This document shows, piece after piece, positions 25,362-33,534 of a stretch of DNA of 64,000 bases. Under the pieces are notes generated by a model. That model saw only the letters and a list, made by a program, of their open reading frames with translations, did no database searches and was not told where the DNA came from. How positions within the stretch are numbered: the stretch's first letter is position 1; every line of letters begins with the position of its first letter. Both the position numbers and the translations under genes were made by a program. The stretch spans positions 2,117,928-2,181,927 of the forward strand of contig CANKYI010000001.1 in assembly GCA_947488085.1 (NCBI GenBank), read 5' to 3'. This stretch comes from an uncultured Erythrobacter sp. (lineage in GTDB: Bacteria; Pseudomonadota; Alphaproteobacteria; Sphingomonadales; Sphingomonadaceae).

Positions 25362-26912
25362 CTATTCTGCGTGCGCAATTGCCCAGTGCTCGGCGATTTC
25401 GCGATTAGTCGGAGCCCCTTGGCGCGCTTTGGTCAAAAGCGTTCTTGCCTCACTCAGTGCATTGCCCTGTTTCCACAAGGCCCAGCCCAGCGTGTCCATT
25501 ATCTCGGGGCTGTTAGGGGCTGCCGTCAAGGCGCGGCGTGCAAGCGCGACCGCTTCAGCATGTTCGCCTAGCTTGGTCTTCACAGCGGCTGCATTATTGA
25601 GCAGCGCCGGATTGGATTGGCCTGCGCCTTCGAGCAGGGGGGCATAAATCCCATCCGCCTTGGCCCAGTCGCCAGCCCGGATCGCTGCGCCTGCTTCACG
25701 CATTTCCTCTGCAATCGAAACAGACGTACCGCGTCGTTCGATCAGCGCGCGGATTTGCGCGACATCGCCCTTCCCGGTCCGATCCGCCAGCCTCAGCGCG
25801 AGTATCAACGCTGTGCCGTCTGTCTGAGGGTGGTCAATGACTGGGGCGATGGCGTCCCAAGCTTCGTCAAACTGGCCCTGTTCCGCCAGACTGTTAGCCA
25901 ACACTTGCCGCGCTAGCGGGTCACCACCTGTATCTTTAACAAAATCTCCCAAGGCCAGCGCTGCCATGGCATGTTGATCACGCGCAGCATCAATCATACC
26001 GCGAAGGCGCGTGAATTCCGGCTCGCTTGCGAACACTGGTGGCGCTTGCTCAATCAACTCAAAGGCGCGGGACACTTCGCCCGCATCATAGGCCATTTGC
26101 GCAGCAAATAGCAGTCCGATTGGATGCGGTCGGCCAGCTTCATTGGCTTTGTTGATCCAATTTCCCGCCTCTTGCGTGTCGCCTCTGTCGCGAGCGATTG
26201 CGGCCATGGCCAGCATTGCCGTTTGGTGCATTGGGCGGACGCGCAGAACCTGCTCAAAATGCGCCTCAGCCTCTCTCGCATCACGCGAACTCAGTCGCAA
26301 TTGGCCTGCAAAGAGATGCGCCTGAGGCACTGCGGGTCGGATTGCCAGGACCGGCTCAAGTCGCGCAAAGGTCTCTTCCGCCTTTCCCTGCGCCCAAAGC
26401 TGCTCGGCATCAATCGTGACAAGCCGCGGATCCTCCGGAAATTGCTCCAATCCGCGTTCAAGCAGCGCAAAGCCTGTGTTGGCATCGCCTTGCGAAAACA
26501 GAAAGCCGATCTTGGCTGTGTAAGCCATCGGACTGTCCATGATGAGGGAGTCCACGGTCTCGCTTGCCGCCTCAAGGTAATTGCCCATCACCTGAGCCTC
26601 GGCCAGCTTGGCACGAGCCAGCGAATAGGTCGCCGCATCTTGCTTAATCGCCTCAAATTCCGTGATGGCGCGATCAGCATTGCCCAGCGCCATCGCCGCA
26701 TCGCCCGCGATCATGCGCACTGTTGGATTGTCAGGGTCCGCGTCAATCACTGGTCCGATCAGGTCAAGTGCGGTGCGCGGCTCACCATTGGTCAGCGCCT
26801 GCTCAGCGGCAGCCAAGGGATCGCTTGGCCCAGTGTCGCATCCAGCGATCAACGGAGTCAGAGCCAGCGCCAGCGCGGCGCTTAATTTCAAGAGTGGAGT
26901 GCGAAGGGTCAT
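25362..26912 (-). CDS. TPR-repeat lipoprotein (PrsT-like)
   Basis: A 516-residue exported lipoprotein: the signal ends in LIAGC with Cys25, and the remainder is a chain of tetratricopeptide repeats from about residue 33 to the end. Good units are LAEAQVMGNYLEAASETVDS, AEAHFEQVLRVRPMHQTAML and AVALARRALTAAPNSPEIMD, the last a near-consensus TPR. Such proteins act as scaffolds in envelope or exopolysaccharide assembly, and the PEP-CTERM-linked TPR lipoprotein PrsT has the same layout. It is divergent from the PEP-CTERM gene at 27144, which fits but does not prove a link. It is also followed by tRNA-Lys in the same direction. Confidence 0.82.
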   Translation of the reverse strand: MTLRTPLLKLSAALALALTPLIAGCDTGPSDPLAAAEQALTNGEPRTALDLIGPVIDADPDNPTVRMIAGDAAMALGNADRAITEFEAIKQDAATYSLARAKLAEAQVMGNYLEAASETVDSLIMDSPMAYTAKIGFLFSQGDANTGFALLERGLEQFPEDPRLVTIDAEQLWAQGKAEETFARLEPVLAIRPAVPQAHLFAGQLRLSSRDAREAEAHFEQVLRVRPMHQTAMLAMAAIARDRGDTQEAGNWINKANEAGRPHPIGLLFAAQMAYDAGEVSRAFELIEQAPPVFASEPEFTRLRGMIDAARDQHAMAALALGDFVKDTGGDPLARQVLANSLAEQGQFDEAWDAIAPVIDHPQTDGTALILALRLADRTGKGDVAQIRALIERRGTSVSIAEEMREAGAAIRAGDWAKADGIYAPLLEGAGQSNPALLNNAAAVKTKLGEHAEAVALARRALTAAPNSPEIMDTLGWALWKQGNALSEARTLLTKARQGAPTNREIAEHWAIAHAE

Positions 26913-26948
26913 GGCGCGCAGGTTTAGCGTGAGATGCTTAACGCACCG

Positions 26949-26981
26949 TTCTTACACGCAAAATCGTCGGAATTTCTTACA
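26949..26981 (+). repeat. Direct repeat TTCTTACA, possible activator site
   Basis: TTCTTACA occurs at 26949-26956 and 26974-26981, 25 bp apart, about 75-100 bp upstream of the sigma-54 -24 element. This is a usual distance for binding sites of sigma-54 enhancer-binding proteins. Function is inferred from position only. Confidence 0.35.
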
Positions 26982-27047
26982 TGACCGGTCTTAAGCCCTG
27001 CGCCGTTAACCTTTGTATGGAGCGGAAATACTGGGTTTTAGCTGCTT

Positions 27048-27063
27048 TGGCACGCCGTTTGCT
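27048..27063 (+). promoter_or_regulatory. Sigma-54 (RpoN) promoter of the PEP-CTERM gene
   Basis: TGGCAC at 27048-27053, five bases, then TTGCT at 27059-27063: an exact match to the -24/-12 consensus with the essential GG (27049-27050) and GC (27061-27062) separated by 10 bp. Transcription would start near 27074, about 70 nt before the ATG at 27144. PEP-CTERM genes are known targets of the sigma-54 activator PrsR, which fits this placement. Confidence 0.8.
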
Positions 27064-27143
27064 TACTTATGTTTACCAAATGGGTGATTGAATTCCGGCG
27101 GCCTTTAATGCGCTCGCCAATAACTGACTAGGATTGGGGGTTA

Positions 27144-27662
27144 ATGATGACCAAACTTGCAAAAACAGCAGCGATTGCATTGGCTGCAGGCAGCATGATG
27201 GCCGCAGCGCCAGCATCGGCCGCGATTTTCGAATATGAAATGACAAATGGCGACGTGATGACGATCGACACCGACGCGAAGACCGGTACATGGGTCGGCA
27301 ACAACATCGACGTGGCATTCGCTGGCGAAGAACTCGGCGCATTCCAAGGTGGCGAAAACCCAAGCTTCTCATTCACGCTGAGCGAAATGACCGGCACCCG
27401 CAACATTCGCGGCACCGATTACACGCCAACCACCGTCAACGGTAACCGTACGCATCCTTGGATGCTGAAAACCAACCGCGATGGCCGCATCAACCTGTGG
27501 TCATGGTGGGGCGATCCCGTGATTGCTGGCGATTATGTCAAGAAGGTCGGCGACTACCGCGTGATCGACGTGCCTGCACCCGGCATGCTCGGCCTGTTCG
27601 GTCTGGCTCTGGTTGCTCTTGGCCTTGGCCGCCGTCGCCGCATCAAAGCGAGCGCCGCTTAA
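27144..27662 (+). CDS. PEP-CTERM sorting-signal protein
   Basis: A 172-residue exported surface protein. The signal peptide covers residues 1-27 (cleavage near PASAA). The C-terminus is the tripartite PEP-CTERM signal in its sphingomonad form: VPAPG (143-147), a hydrophobic helix (148-162) and RRRR (163-166), which is cut by an exosortase and gives anchoring or export linked to exopolysaccharide. The middle is a small beta-rich domain with several Trp and Asn and no recognised family. The ATG at 27144 follows a GGGGG run; a second ATG is adjacent. It is driven by the sigma-54 promoter at 27048 and closed by a strong terminator. Confidence 0.85.
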   Translation: MMTKLAKTAAIALAAGSMMAAAPASAAIFEYEMTNGDVMTIDTDAKTGTWVGNNIDVAFAGEELGAFQGGENPSFSFTLSEMTGTRNIRGTDYTPTTVNGNRTHPWMLKTNRDGRINLWSWWGDPVIAGDYVKKVGDYRVIDVPAPGMLGLFGLALVALGLGRRRRIKASAA

Positions 27663-27695
27663 GTTTCTACAGAATTGGTCTTCTGTATCTGCGAG

Positions 27696-27727
27696 AACGC
27701 CCTGCCGGGAAACCGGCGGGGCGTTTT
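27696..27727 (+). terminator. Rho-independent terminator after the PEP-CTERM gene
   Basis: AACGCCCTGCCGG and its near-complement CCGGCGGGGCGTT enclose a GAAA tetraloop and run into TTTT. It ends the PEP-CTERM transcript 34 bp after the stop and also separates it from convergent folK. Confidence 0.85.
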
Positions 27728-27739
27728 CATTTGTGCGGG

Positions 27740-28204
27740 TTAGAGCCGGACTGCGAGCTGACGGATTGTGTGGCCAGTTACCGGATCACGCCAATTAGGC
27801 GCGATAGCGACCGCGGGGCTGAGCACAAAATCGCGCGTCCTGAATTCGCGGTGCGGAATAGTGAGATCACGAGCGTCAAGTCGTCCCCCACTCCATAGGA
27901 TTATGTCGAGATCGATCACCCGGTCGCCCCAACGCTGACCGGGACGCCGCCCCATCTCGCGCTCCATCCGTTTTAGTCCGCTGAGCAAAGCCAACGGGTC
28001 ATACTCACTGTCCAGAACACAGGCGGCATTGGCAAAGCGCCGCTGTGCCGCACCCATGGGAGAGGTCTCGACAATAGGAGAGCGAGCGGTGACTGTACCC
28101 AGCGCGCTGCATTCCTCCATCGCCGCCTGAACAACAGCTCGAGGCAAGCCGTAGCGGTGATGTCGTCGGTTCGAGCCAAGCGCCAAGAGATAGGTGCTAC
28201 TCAT
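27740..28204 (-). CDS. folK: 6-hydroxymethyl-7,8-dihydropterin pyrophosphokinase (FolK)
   Basis: A 154-residue HPPK, transferring pyrophosphate from ATP to hydroxymethyl-dihydropterin in folate synthesis. The start LLALGSNRRHHR, the pterin-loop NAACVLD and the signature WGDRVIDLDIILW followed by LTIPHREFRTRDFVLSPAVAI are all family marks. It is the third gene of a minus-strand run behind the methyltransferase and the carbamoylputrescine amidase, 9 bp after the latter. Confidence 0.93.
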   Translation of the reverse strand: MSSTYLLALGSNRRHHRYGLPRAVVQAAMEECSALGTVTARSPIVETSPMGAAQRRFANAACVLDSEYDPLALLSGLKRMEREMGRRPGQRWGDRVIDLDIILWSGGRLDARDLTIPHREFRTRDFVLSPAVAIAPNWRDPVTGHTIRQLAVRL

Positions 28205-28213
28205 CGCAGCGCG

Positions 28214-29080
28214 TCAAATGTCCTCAGCAATGCGGCCATAAAGTTGCGGTCGCCTGTCGCGGAAAAACCCCATACCAGCGCGATGCTTGGCCGCGCGCGC
28301 CAGATCGAGTGTGGTGAGAAGTACGCCCTCTTCGCCATCGCCGAAACTTTCAACCAGATCACCCCATTCATCGGCGATAAAAGAGTGACCGTAAAAACTC
28401 TGATCGCCCTCTTTACCGATCCGGTTGGCTGCGACGACTGGCATGCAGTTCGACACCGCATGACCGACCATCGCGCGTCGCCACATGCGGCTGGTGTCGA
28501 GGTTGTCGTCATAGGGCTCTGACCCAATTGCGGTGGGGTAGAGCAGCACTTCAGCGCCTTTGAGGGCCATAACGCGTGCGCATTCGGGATACCATTGGTC
28601 CCAGCATATGCCCACGCCAATGCTCACTGTGCCGCCATCATCGCCGGGAATGTCCCACACTTTGAACCCGTCATTGCCGGGTCGGAAATAGAACTTTTCC
28701 TCATAGCCCGGTCCATCGGGAATGTGGCTTTTGCGATAGGTACCCATGATCGCGCCATCGGGGCCGATCATGGCGAGCGAGTTGTAATAATGGTGCCCAT
28801 CGCGCTCAAAAAAGCTGGTGGGGATGGCAATCTGCAATCGCGCGGCCAGTTCCTGCATGGCCACAACGCTCGGGTGCTCTTTCACGGGACGTGCGAGCGC
28901 GAACAGCGCCTCATCCTCGACCCGGCAGAAATAGGGCCCGCTGAACAGTTCCGGCGGTAGAACCAGCTTAGCCCCGCGCGCTGCGGCATTTTCGACCAAC
29001 GCGGTGACAGCGGCGATATTGTCCGCTTCCTCTGCGCGGCCAAGCGCAAGCTGTAGGGCGGCGATCGTGAGTTTGCTCAT
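28214..29080 (-). CDS. aguB: N-carbamoylputrescine amidase (AguB)
   Basis: A 288-residue nitrilase-superfamily enzyme that hydrolyses N-carbamoylputrescine to putrescine, the last step of the agmatine route of polyamine synthesis. The catalytic triad is Glu44 (LPPELFSGPYF), Lys117 (TYRKSHIPDG) and Cys159 (GVGICWDQWYPE). The substrate-typical PDGPGYEEKFYF and MWRRAMVGHAVSNCMPV are present. No agmatine deiminase (AguA) gene lies beside it in this window. The spacing to the genes on both sides is under 20 bp, so it sits mid-operon. Confidence 0.93.
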   Translation of the reverse strand: MSKLTIAALQLALGRAEEADNIAAVTALVENAAARGAKLVLPPELFSGPYFCRVEDEALFALARPVKEHPSVVAMQELAARLQIAIPTSFFERDGHHYYNSLAMIGPDGAIMGTYRKSHIPDGPGYEEKFYFRPGNDGFKVWDIPGDDGGTVSIGVGICWDQWYPECARVMALKGAEVLLYPTAIGSEPYDDNLDTSRMWRRAMVGHAVSNCMPVVAANRIGKEGDQSFYGHSFIADEWGDLVESFGDGEEGVLLTTLDLARAAKHRAGMGFFRDRRPQLYGRIAEDI

Positions 29081-29097
29081 ATCACCGCCCGATAGCG

Positions 29098-29964
29098 TCA
29101 GTCAGCCTTTTTGAATAGCAGCGTCATCCGGTCGCTTTCGCCGATGGCAAGATATTCGCTACGGCGTTCATCCTCTTCGCCGGTTGCTAGCACTGGCGGC
29201 AGTGTCCAAACGCCGCGCTCCCAATCAGCGGGATCGGCTGGGTTGGCGTTGATTTCGCTTTCGGCGGCGAGTTCAAAGCCGTTCGCTTCGAAAATAGCAA
29301 CCACATCCTGTTTGCGCATGTAGCCGCGTTGGCGCGCGCCATAATCATCATAGCTCGCCCCTTCAGGCGCGCGGTGTTGGACAACGCCGACCATACCATC
29401 GTCTTTGAGCAACATCCGCGCCGCGCCCAATACTTCGTCGGCATTGTTGCCAATGTTGAGGCCATGCATCGAACGGAAGATCAACACGCGATCGACAGTT
29501 CCAGCGACACCGTCGGGCATTTCATCCGTTTCAAACGCGACCACATCGTCGGCATCGACCGACATTCCTTCGGCAAAACTTGCCTTAAAGGTTTCGGTCC
29601 AAGCCTTTGAACGCGCCTCTTGTGCGCGGGTGCGGTAAGTGCGCGCATCGCTGTTCGCGTTAAAGGCAATGTATTTGCCAGCGGGCATCAAATATGGCGC
29701 AAGCACACGGGTGTACCATCCGCCACCGGGGCCATATTCCGCCACAGTCATAGTCGGCTCAACACCGAAGAATGCCAGTGTCTCGGCCGGGCGACGATAT
29801 TGATCCCGCGCACGATCGGCGTCGCGAAAATCCGCCGCGAGCACATCGGCAATATCAGGTGCCGCCGCTTCAGTGTGAGCATCAGCAGCAGCAGGGCCAG
29901 CGGATAGGGTAAGCGCGGTGCCAGCAGTAAGCATCGCGAGTGAACCAAGGAGCTTCAGTTTCAT
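29098..29964 (-). CDS. Exported class I methyltransferase-like protein
   Basis: A 288-residue protein with a clear cleavable signal peptide (AMLTAGTALTLSAGPAAADA) in front of a Rossmann methyltransferase fold: motif I VAEYGPGGGWYTRVLAPYL near residue 93, and a late LLKDDGMVGVVQHRAPEG. This group is annotated as class I SAM-dependent methyltransferase and is found with signal peptides across sphingomonads. S-adenosylmethionine is not known to be freely available in the periplasm, so true methyltransferase activity is doubtful. It leads the run with aguB and folK. Confidence 0.8.
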   Translation of the reverse strand: MKLKLLGSLAMLTAGTALTLSAGPAAADAHTEAAAPDIADVLAADFRDADRARDQYRRPAETLAFFGVEPTMTVAEYGPGGGWYTRVLAPYLMPAGKYIAFNANSDARTYRTRAQEARSKAWTETFKASFAEGMSVDADDVVAFETDEMPDGVAGTVDRVLIFRSMHGLNIGNNADEVLGAARMLLKDDGMVGVVQHRAPEGASYDDYGARQRGYMRKQDVVAIFEANGFELAAESEINANPADPADWERGVWTLPPVLATGEEDERRSEYLAIGESDRMTLLFKKAD

Positions 29965-30116
29965 CGGGGTGTTCCTCTCTTGCGGTCAATTTCGTGTCTG
30001 ACTGCGTTCTTACGCCGTGCGGCGGTTATGACAAGGTATCAAAGGCATTCACCCGCGCCCTCTGGCAATCCTCGTCTGCCACCTTATGTCGTTTATCGAA
30101 TAGGAGACTGATACAG

Positions 30117-30662
30117 ATGGAACAGGCAATCATTGCAGGCGGATGCTTTTGGTGCACCGAAGCGGTGTTCCGCGATGTGGTTGGCGTGACTGAGGTCGAA
30201 AGCGGCTATATTGGCGGCACCAACGCCAACCCAACCTATAAAGAGGTCTGCACAGGCAATACCGGCCATGCAGAGGGCATTCGTGTGACCTTTGACCCTG
30301 CAATCACCACTCTGTCAGAGATTTACGACATGTTCCTCGGCACGCATGATCCGACCCAGCTGAACCGCCAAGGCGGCGATATCGGCACACAATACCGCTC
30401 TGCCATCTTCCCCTTGTCAGCGGAACAGGGTGCCGAAGCCGAAGCGGCAATTGCACGCTGGAACGCAGACAATCGCAAAGTCGCTGTCACCACAATCGAA
30501 GGTCTCGATGGCGAGACTCAAACCGCTGAATGGTATCCAGCAGAAGGCTATCATCAGGAATATTGGGAAGGCGAAGGCCAGCGCAATCCTTATTGCCTTG
30601 CCGTGATCCCACCAAAGCTGATGAAGCTACGCAAGAGCTTTAAGGGTAAAGTGAAGGCATAA
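30117..30662 (+). CDS. msrA: Peptide methionine sulfoxide reductase A
   Basis: A 181-residue MsrA that reduces the S-epimer of methionine sulfoxide in proteins. The catalytic motif GCFWCTE places the sulfenic Cys at residue 10. The GYIGG, THDPTQLNRQGGDIGTQYRS and PAEGYHQEYW segments are canonical. The open frame begins at 29940, but the ATG at 30117 with AGGAG 10 nt upstream gives the true N-terminus. MsrB is encoded separately at 45901-46311. Confidence 0.95.
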   Translation: MEQAIIAGGCFWCTEAVFRDVVGVTEVESGYIGGTNANPTYKEVCTGNTGHAEGIRVTFDPAITTLSEIYDMFLGTHDPTQLNRQGGDIGTQYRSAIFPLSAEQGAEAEAAIARWNADNRKVAVTTIEGLDGETQTAEWYPAEGYHQEYWEGEGQRNPYCLAVIPPKLMKLRKSFKGKVKA

Positions 30663-30675
30663 AGCCAAGCGAGCC

Positions 30676-31497
30676 ATGCCGCCAAGCTATTCCAACCCCT
30701 ACGCGTCGGACTTCACCATTCGCCCGGATGGCTTGGTCACTTTTACATGCTCGCAGGATGCGGATACTCTACCCTGGCTAACTCTGTCGCCGCATCACCC
30801 GGTGGTGGTCCAGACCCAAGCCTTCTGGACGGCCGTGGGCGCATCGATGACGCTAGGCGGGATGGAAGATGGCCAGTGGAGCGCTCTGACGTGGGCGGCA
30901 TGGGAACTGGGCGATGCAAGTGGTGGTCAGGCCACTCATGGCGAATATCGACCTGATCAGACGTCTGAGAATCCCTCTTACGAGCTCGTGCTTTTTAATG
31001 AAGCGAGCAAGGCAACCGTCACTTTCCGAGGCCGCGGCGTGATCTTCCGCAATCGCAACTTTGAGAAGTGGCGCGAAGGGTCAAAAACCGAAGCGCACGC
31101 GGCCACGCCTACATCCGACTTCATCTATACCGAGCATACCGCGTTGGGCCTACGCAAAGATGAGCGCGTGCTTGTAGCGCCTTATGACCTCCAGAGCGGT
31201 TACGTCGAGGCTTTGGTGACACCAGAAAACGGCTTTCCGCCGGGCAATCCACTCATCGGTGGATCAGGCGACCATGTGAATTCCACCCACTTTCACGAGA
31301 TCGCCCGACAGGCTTTGTTCCTGATCAAGGAACGCAATGACATTGATACAAGCGGGGAGATGTCGCTCAAACGCTATGTCGAGTTGGGCACGCCGCTGAG
31401 GCTCAACATCCGCAATGAAGCGAAAGACAGCATGACGTTTGAGCTACAGCAATTGAACAAGACTTGCGCTGAGATTACTTTGCGCTGGCAGGTTTAG
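30676..31497 (+). CDS. Conserved-looking hypothetical protein
   Basis: A 273-residue soluble protein without signal peptide or membrane segment and with no family recognised. It contains a His-rich patch, GGSGDHVNSTHFHEIARQAL, near residues 195-215, and a mixed alpha/beta pattern. The stretch resembles a hotdog-fold acyl-binding helix, but this is only an impression. It starts 13 bp after msrA in the same direction and is probably co-transcribed. Confidence 0.7.
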   Translation: MPPSYSNPYASDFTIRPDGLVTFTCSQDADTLPWLTLSPHHPVVVQTQAFWTAVGASMTLGGMEDGQWSALTWAAWELGDASGGQATHGEYRPDQTSENPSYELVLFNEASKATVTFRGRGVIFRNRNFEKWREGSKTEAHAATPTSDFIYTEHTALGLRKDERVLVAPYDLQSGYVEALVTPENGFPPGNPLIGGSGDHVNSTHFHEIARQALFLIKERNDIDTSGEMSLKRYVELGTPLRLNIRNEAKDSMTFELQQLNKTCAEITLRWQV

Positions 31498-31503
31498 GCC
31501 GGA

Positions 31504-32040
31504 TCATTGCGCGCGAATGGCAGCAGAGACGTCACTGGCGGGAATTGTGACCACGTTGGAGTAGGTCGCCCGCGGTATCGTTGTATGGATCAGGCGAACA
31601 CAGATATCCTCATTGGTCCTGAGCAAATCCACGCTTTCTGCCGTGCGAGCATTGTTATTGGACCGGTCCCAAACTTCGCTGATGAAAGGCAGATAAACTA
31701 AGTAATCGAATGAATTCCCCTCGGCGATGGGATCGAGCTGTGCCCTTGGTAGAGCTTGCGGTCTGGCCTCATCACTAAGCGGTCCAAAGGCAGCCAAATG
31801 GCGCGCTTCAGAAAATGGACACAGGCTGGCATGGGCATAAAGCGCGTTGAAATCATCGCCGGTCAGCTGGGTGTCGGACGATAGGCGCAGCTCAAGATAT
31901 CCCGGATCGCTGCGTGTATGAGAAATCGAAGCCGGTAACTCGCGCACCCATCCTACAGAACGATAGCTTTGTTCCCCCGGACTAACCGCAGAACAGCCAC
32001 TCAATGACAGGAAGAGCAGCAATGGTGCCAATTTACGCAT
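31504..32040 (-). CDS. Hypothetical lipoprotein
   Basis: A 178-residue exported protein: signal PLLLFLSLSGC gives a lipidated Cys16, and the mature part has no recognised domain. A TTG at 32049 gives three extra residues; the ATG at 32040 is preferred. It follows rsmB by 12 bp and ends 6 bp from the convergent hypothetical gene. Confidence 0.65.
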   Translation of the reverse strand: MRKLAPLLLFLSLSGCSAVSPGEQSYRSVGWVRELPASISHTRSDPGYLELRLSSDTQLTGDDFNALYAHASLCPFSEARHLAAFGPLSDEARPQALPRAQLDPIAEGNSFDYLVYLPFISEVWDRSNNNARTAESVDLLRTNEDICVRLIHTTIPRATYSNVVTIPASDVSAAIRAQ

Positions 32041-32052
32041 AGGGCGCAATAC

Positions 32053-33306
32053 TCAGTCGCTCGGTTTCTGCCAACGCGCAATGTAAAATCCGTCTAAGCC
32101 GCCCGCTTCTGCGAGCATTCCGGGATGGGTGCGGACGTGCCCGTTGGCGGTTGGGATCAGTCCGGCAGGCAATTCCTCGGCTGTTATCGGCGATCCAGAT
32201 AGACCCAAGGCACCACCGGCCCACTGCGCCTGCTCCTCGCCCTCTTCCCGTTCGAGCGAACACACAGCATAAACCAGCACGCCACCCGGTTTCAGCCAAC
32301 CCGTAGCGCGCTCAATCAAAGCGCGCTGAATCTCGACCATTTCCGCAATTTGCCGCTCACCAATCCGTTGGAGCACGTCGGGATGACGCCGGCAGGTGCC
32401 CGTTGCGGTGCATGGCGCGTCGAGAAGGATCGCGTCAAAGTGATGTTTTGGCTCCCATTTCAGCGCATCGGCTCGCACAGGGGATGCTTTGAGCTGAGTG
32501 CGTTTGAGATTGTCCTTGAGCACTTCCAGCCGCCGCTTCGACATATCGAGTGCGGTGACTTTCCAACCCGCTGCTGCGAGCGCCATGGTCTTGCCACCGG
32601 GCGCTGCACATAGGTCAAGGGCATGACGACCCTCACCTGCACCCAGCAGAGTTGTGGGAATTTGGGCCGCCAAATCCTGCACCCACCACTCACCCTCTTC
32701 ATACCCTTCCAGCTTCTCCACCGGGGACCCTCGCGGGACGCGCACATGGCCTGTTGCAAGGCTGGTTCCGCCAAGTTTTGCTTGCCATTGATCGGTATCC
32801 GCGGGGTCCTTGATAGCCAGATCGACCTCTGGCGGCAGGATCAATCCGCGCGCAATTGCCTCTCCCTGATCACCCCAACGCTCCATCACGGCATCGGGCA
32901 AAGTCGGGCATTCGGGCAAGGCCACTTCGCGCTTCATCAGGGTTGAGAACACACCATGGGCCAATCGGCGTGGCCCTCCTGCAAGCAGCGGCAGACCCGT
33001 CGCAATCACCGCGTGGGCGGGCGTGTCCAACCGCAAAGCCTGTGCCAGCATCATTCGAAGCACCGCGCGAGGCTTGGCATCATCGGGCAGCGGTTTCTTG
33101 GTCGCGCTGTCGATCATCGCATCCAAATCTGTAAACCACCGCAAAGTCTCGCCAGCAATCGCTCTCGCCAACGCCTGATCCGCAGGCGCGCGCACATCGC
33201 GCAAGGCTCCGGGAGCGGCCTGTTCCAGCGTCTCCCCCCGTCGCAAAACGGCATCGAGCATCTTAAGCGCAGCGCGGCGCGCATATATTCCGGGAGGTTG
33301 AGCCAT
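32053..33306 (-). CDS. rsmB: rRNA (cytosine-C5)-methyltransferase, RsmB-like
   Basis: A 417-residue RNA m5C methyltransferase. The N-terminal NusB-like RNA-binding domain spans about residues 8-130. The catalytic domain has the SAM motif ALDLCAAPGGKTMALAAAGW, motif IV LDAPCTATGTCRRHPD and motif VI VYAVCSLEREEGE, whose Cys residues carry out the covalent attack and release. The NusB fusion is the mark of RsmB (16S C967) rather than RsmF. It is slightly shorter than E. coli RsmB. Confidence 0.9.
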   Translation of the reverse strand: MAQPPGIYARRAALKMLDAVLRRGETLEQAAPGALRDVRAPADQALARAIAGETLRWFTDLDAMIDSATKKPLPDDAKPRAVLRMMLAQALRLDTPAHAVIATGLPLLAGGPRRLAHGVFSTLMKREVALPECPTLPDAVMERWGDQGEAIARGLILPPEVDLAIKDPADTDQWQAKLGGTSLATGHVRVPRGSPVEKLEGYEEGEWWVQDLAAQIPTTLLGAGEGRHALDLCAAPGGKTMALAAAGWKVTALDMSKRRLEVLKDNLKRTQLKASPVRADALKWEPKHHFDAILLDAPCTATGTCRRHPDVLQRIGERQIAEMVEIQRALIERATGWLKPGGVLVYAVCSLEREEGEEQAQWAGGALGLSGSPITAEELPAGLIPTANGHVRTHPGMLAEAGGLDGFYIARWQKPSD

Positions 33307-33363
33307 GGGGGCGCTCTAGCGGTGCTTGAAACCAAGCGCCAGCATGCGCATTGTTAGTATCGT

Positions 33364-33534
33364 ATGACCAAGCAGAAATCCGAAACCGCCAAATCCTTCG
33401 AAAAGCCCGCGCATTGGACCAACGATCCGGTGCCCGCGCCCAAAGCGGTCGATCCGATGAAAGAGGAACCGCGCGAGCTTTCCCCCACCCGATACGGTGA
33501 TTGGGAGAAGGACGGAATCGCCTGGGATTTTTAA
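33364..33534 (+). CDS. DUF1674 protein (succinate dehydrogenase assembly factor 4 type)
   Basis: A 56-residue protein starting MTKQKSETAKSFEKPAHW and ending in the hallmark RYGDWEKDGIAWDF, which is the conserved C-terminus of DUF1674/SDHAF4. Eukaryotic SDHAF4 binds the flavinylated SdhA subunit and helps assemble complex II. The first 30 residues are Lys/Pro-rich and probably disordered, as usual. It is divergent from rsmB, and its TAA overlaps the 3' end of the P450 gene by 4 bp. The gene is easily missed because of its size. Confidence 0.88.
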   Translation: MTKQKSETAKSFEKPAHWTNDPVPAPKAVDPMKEEPRELSPTRYGDWEKDGIAWDF

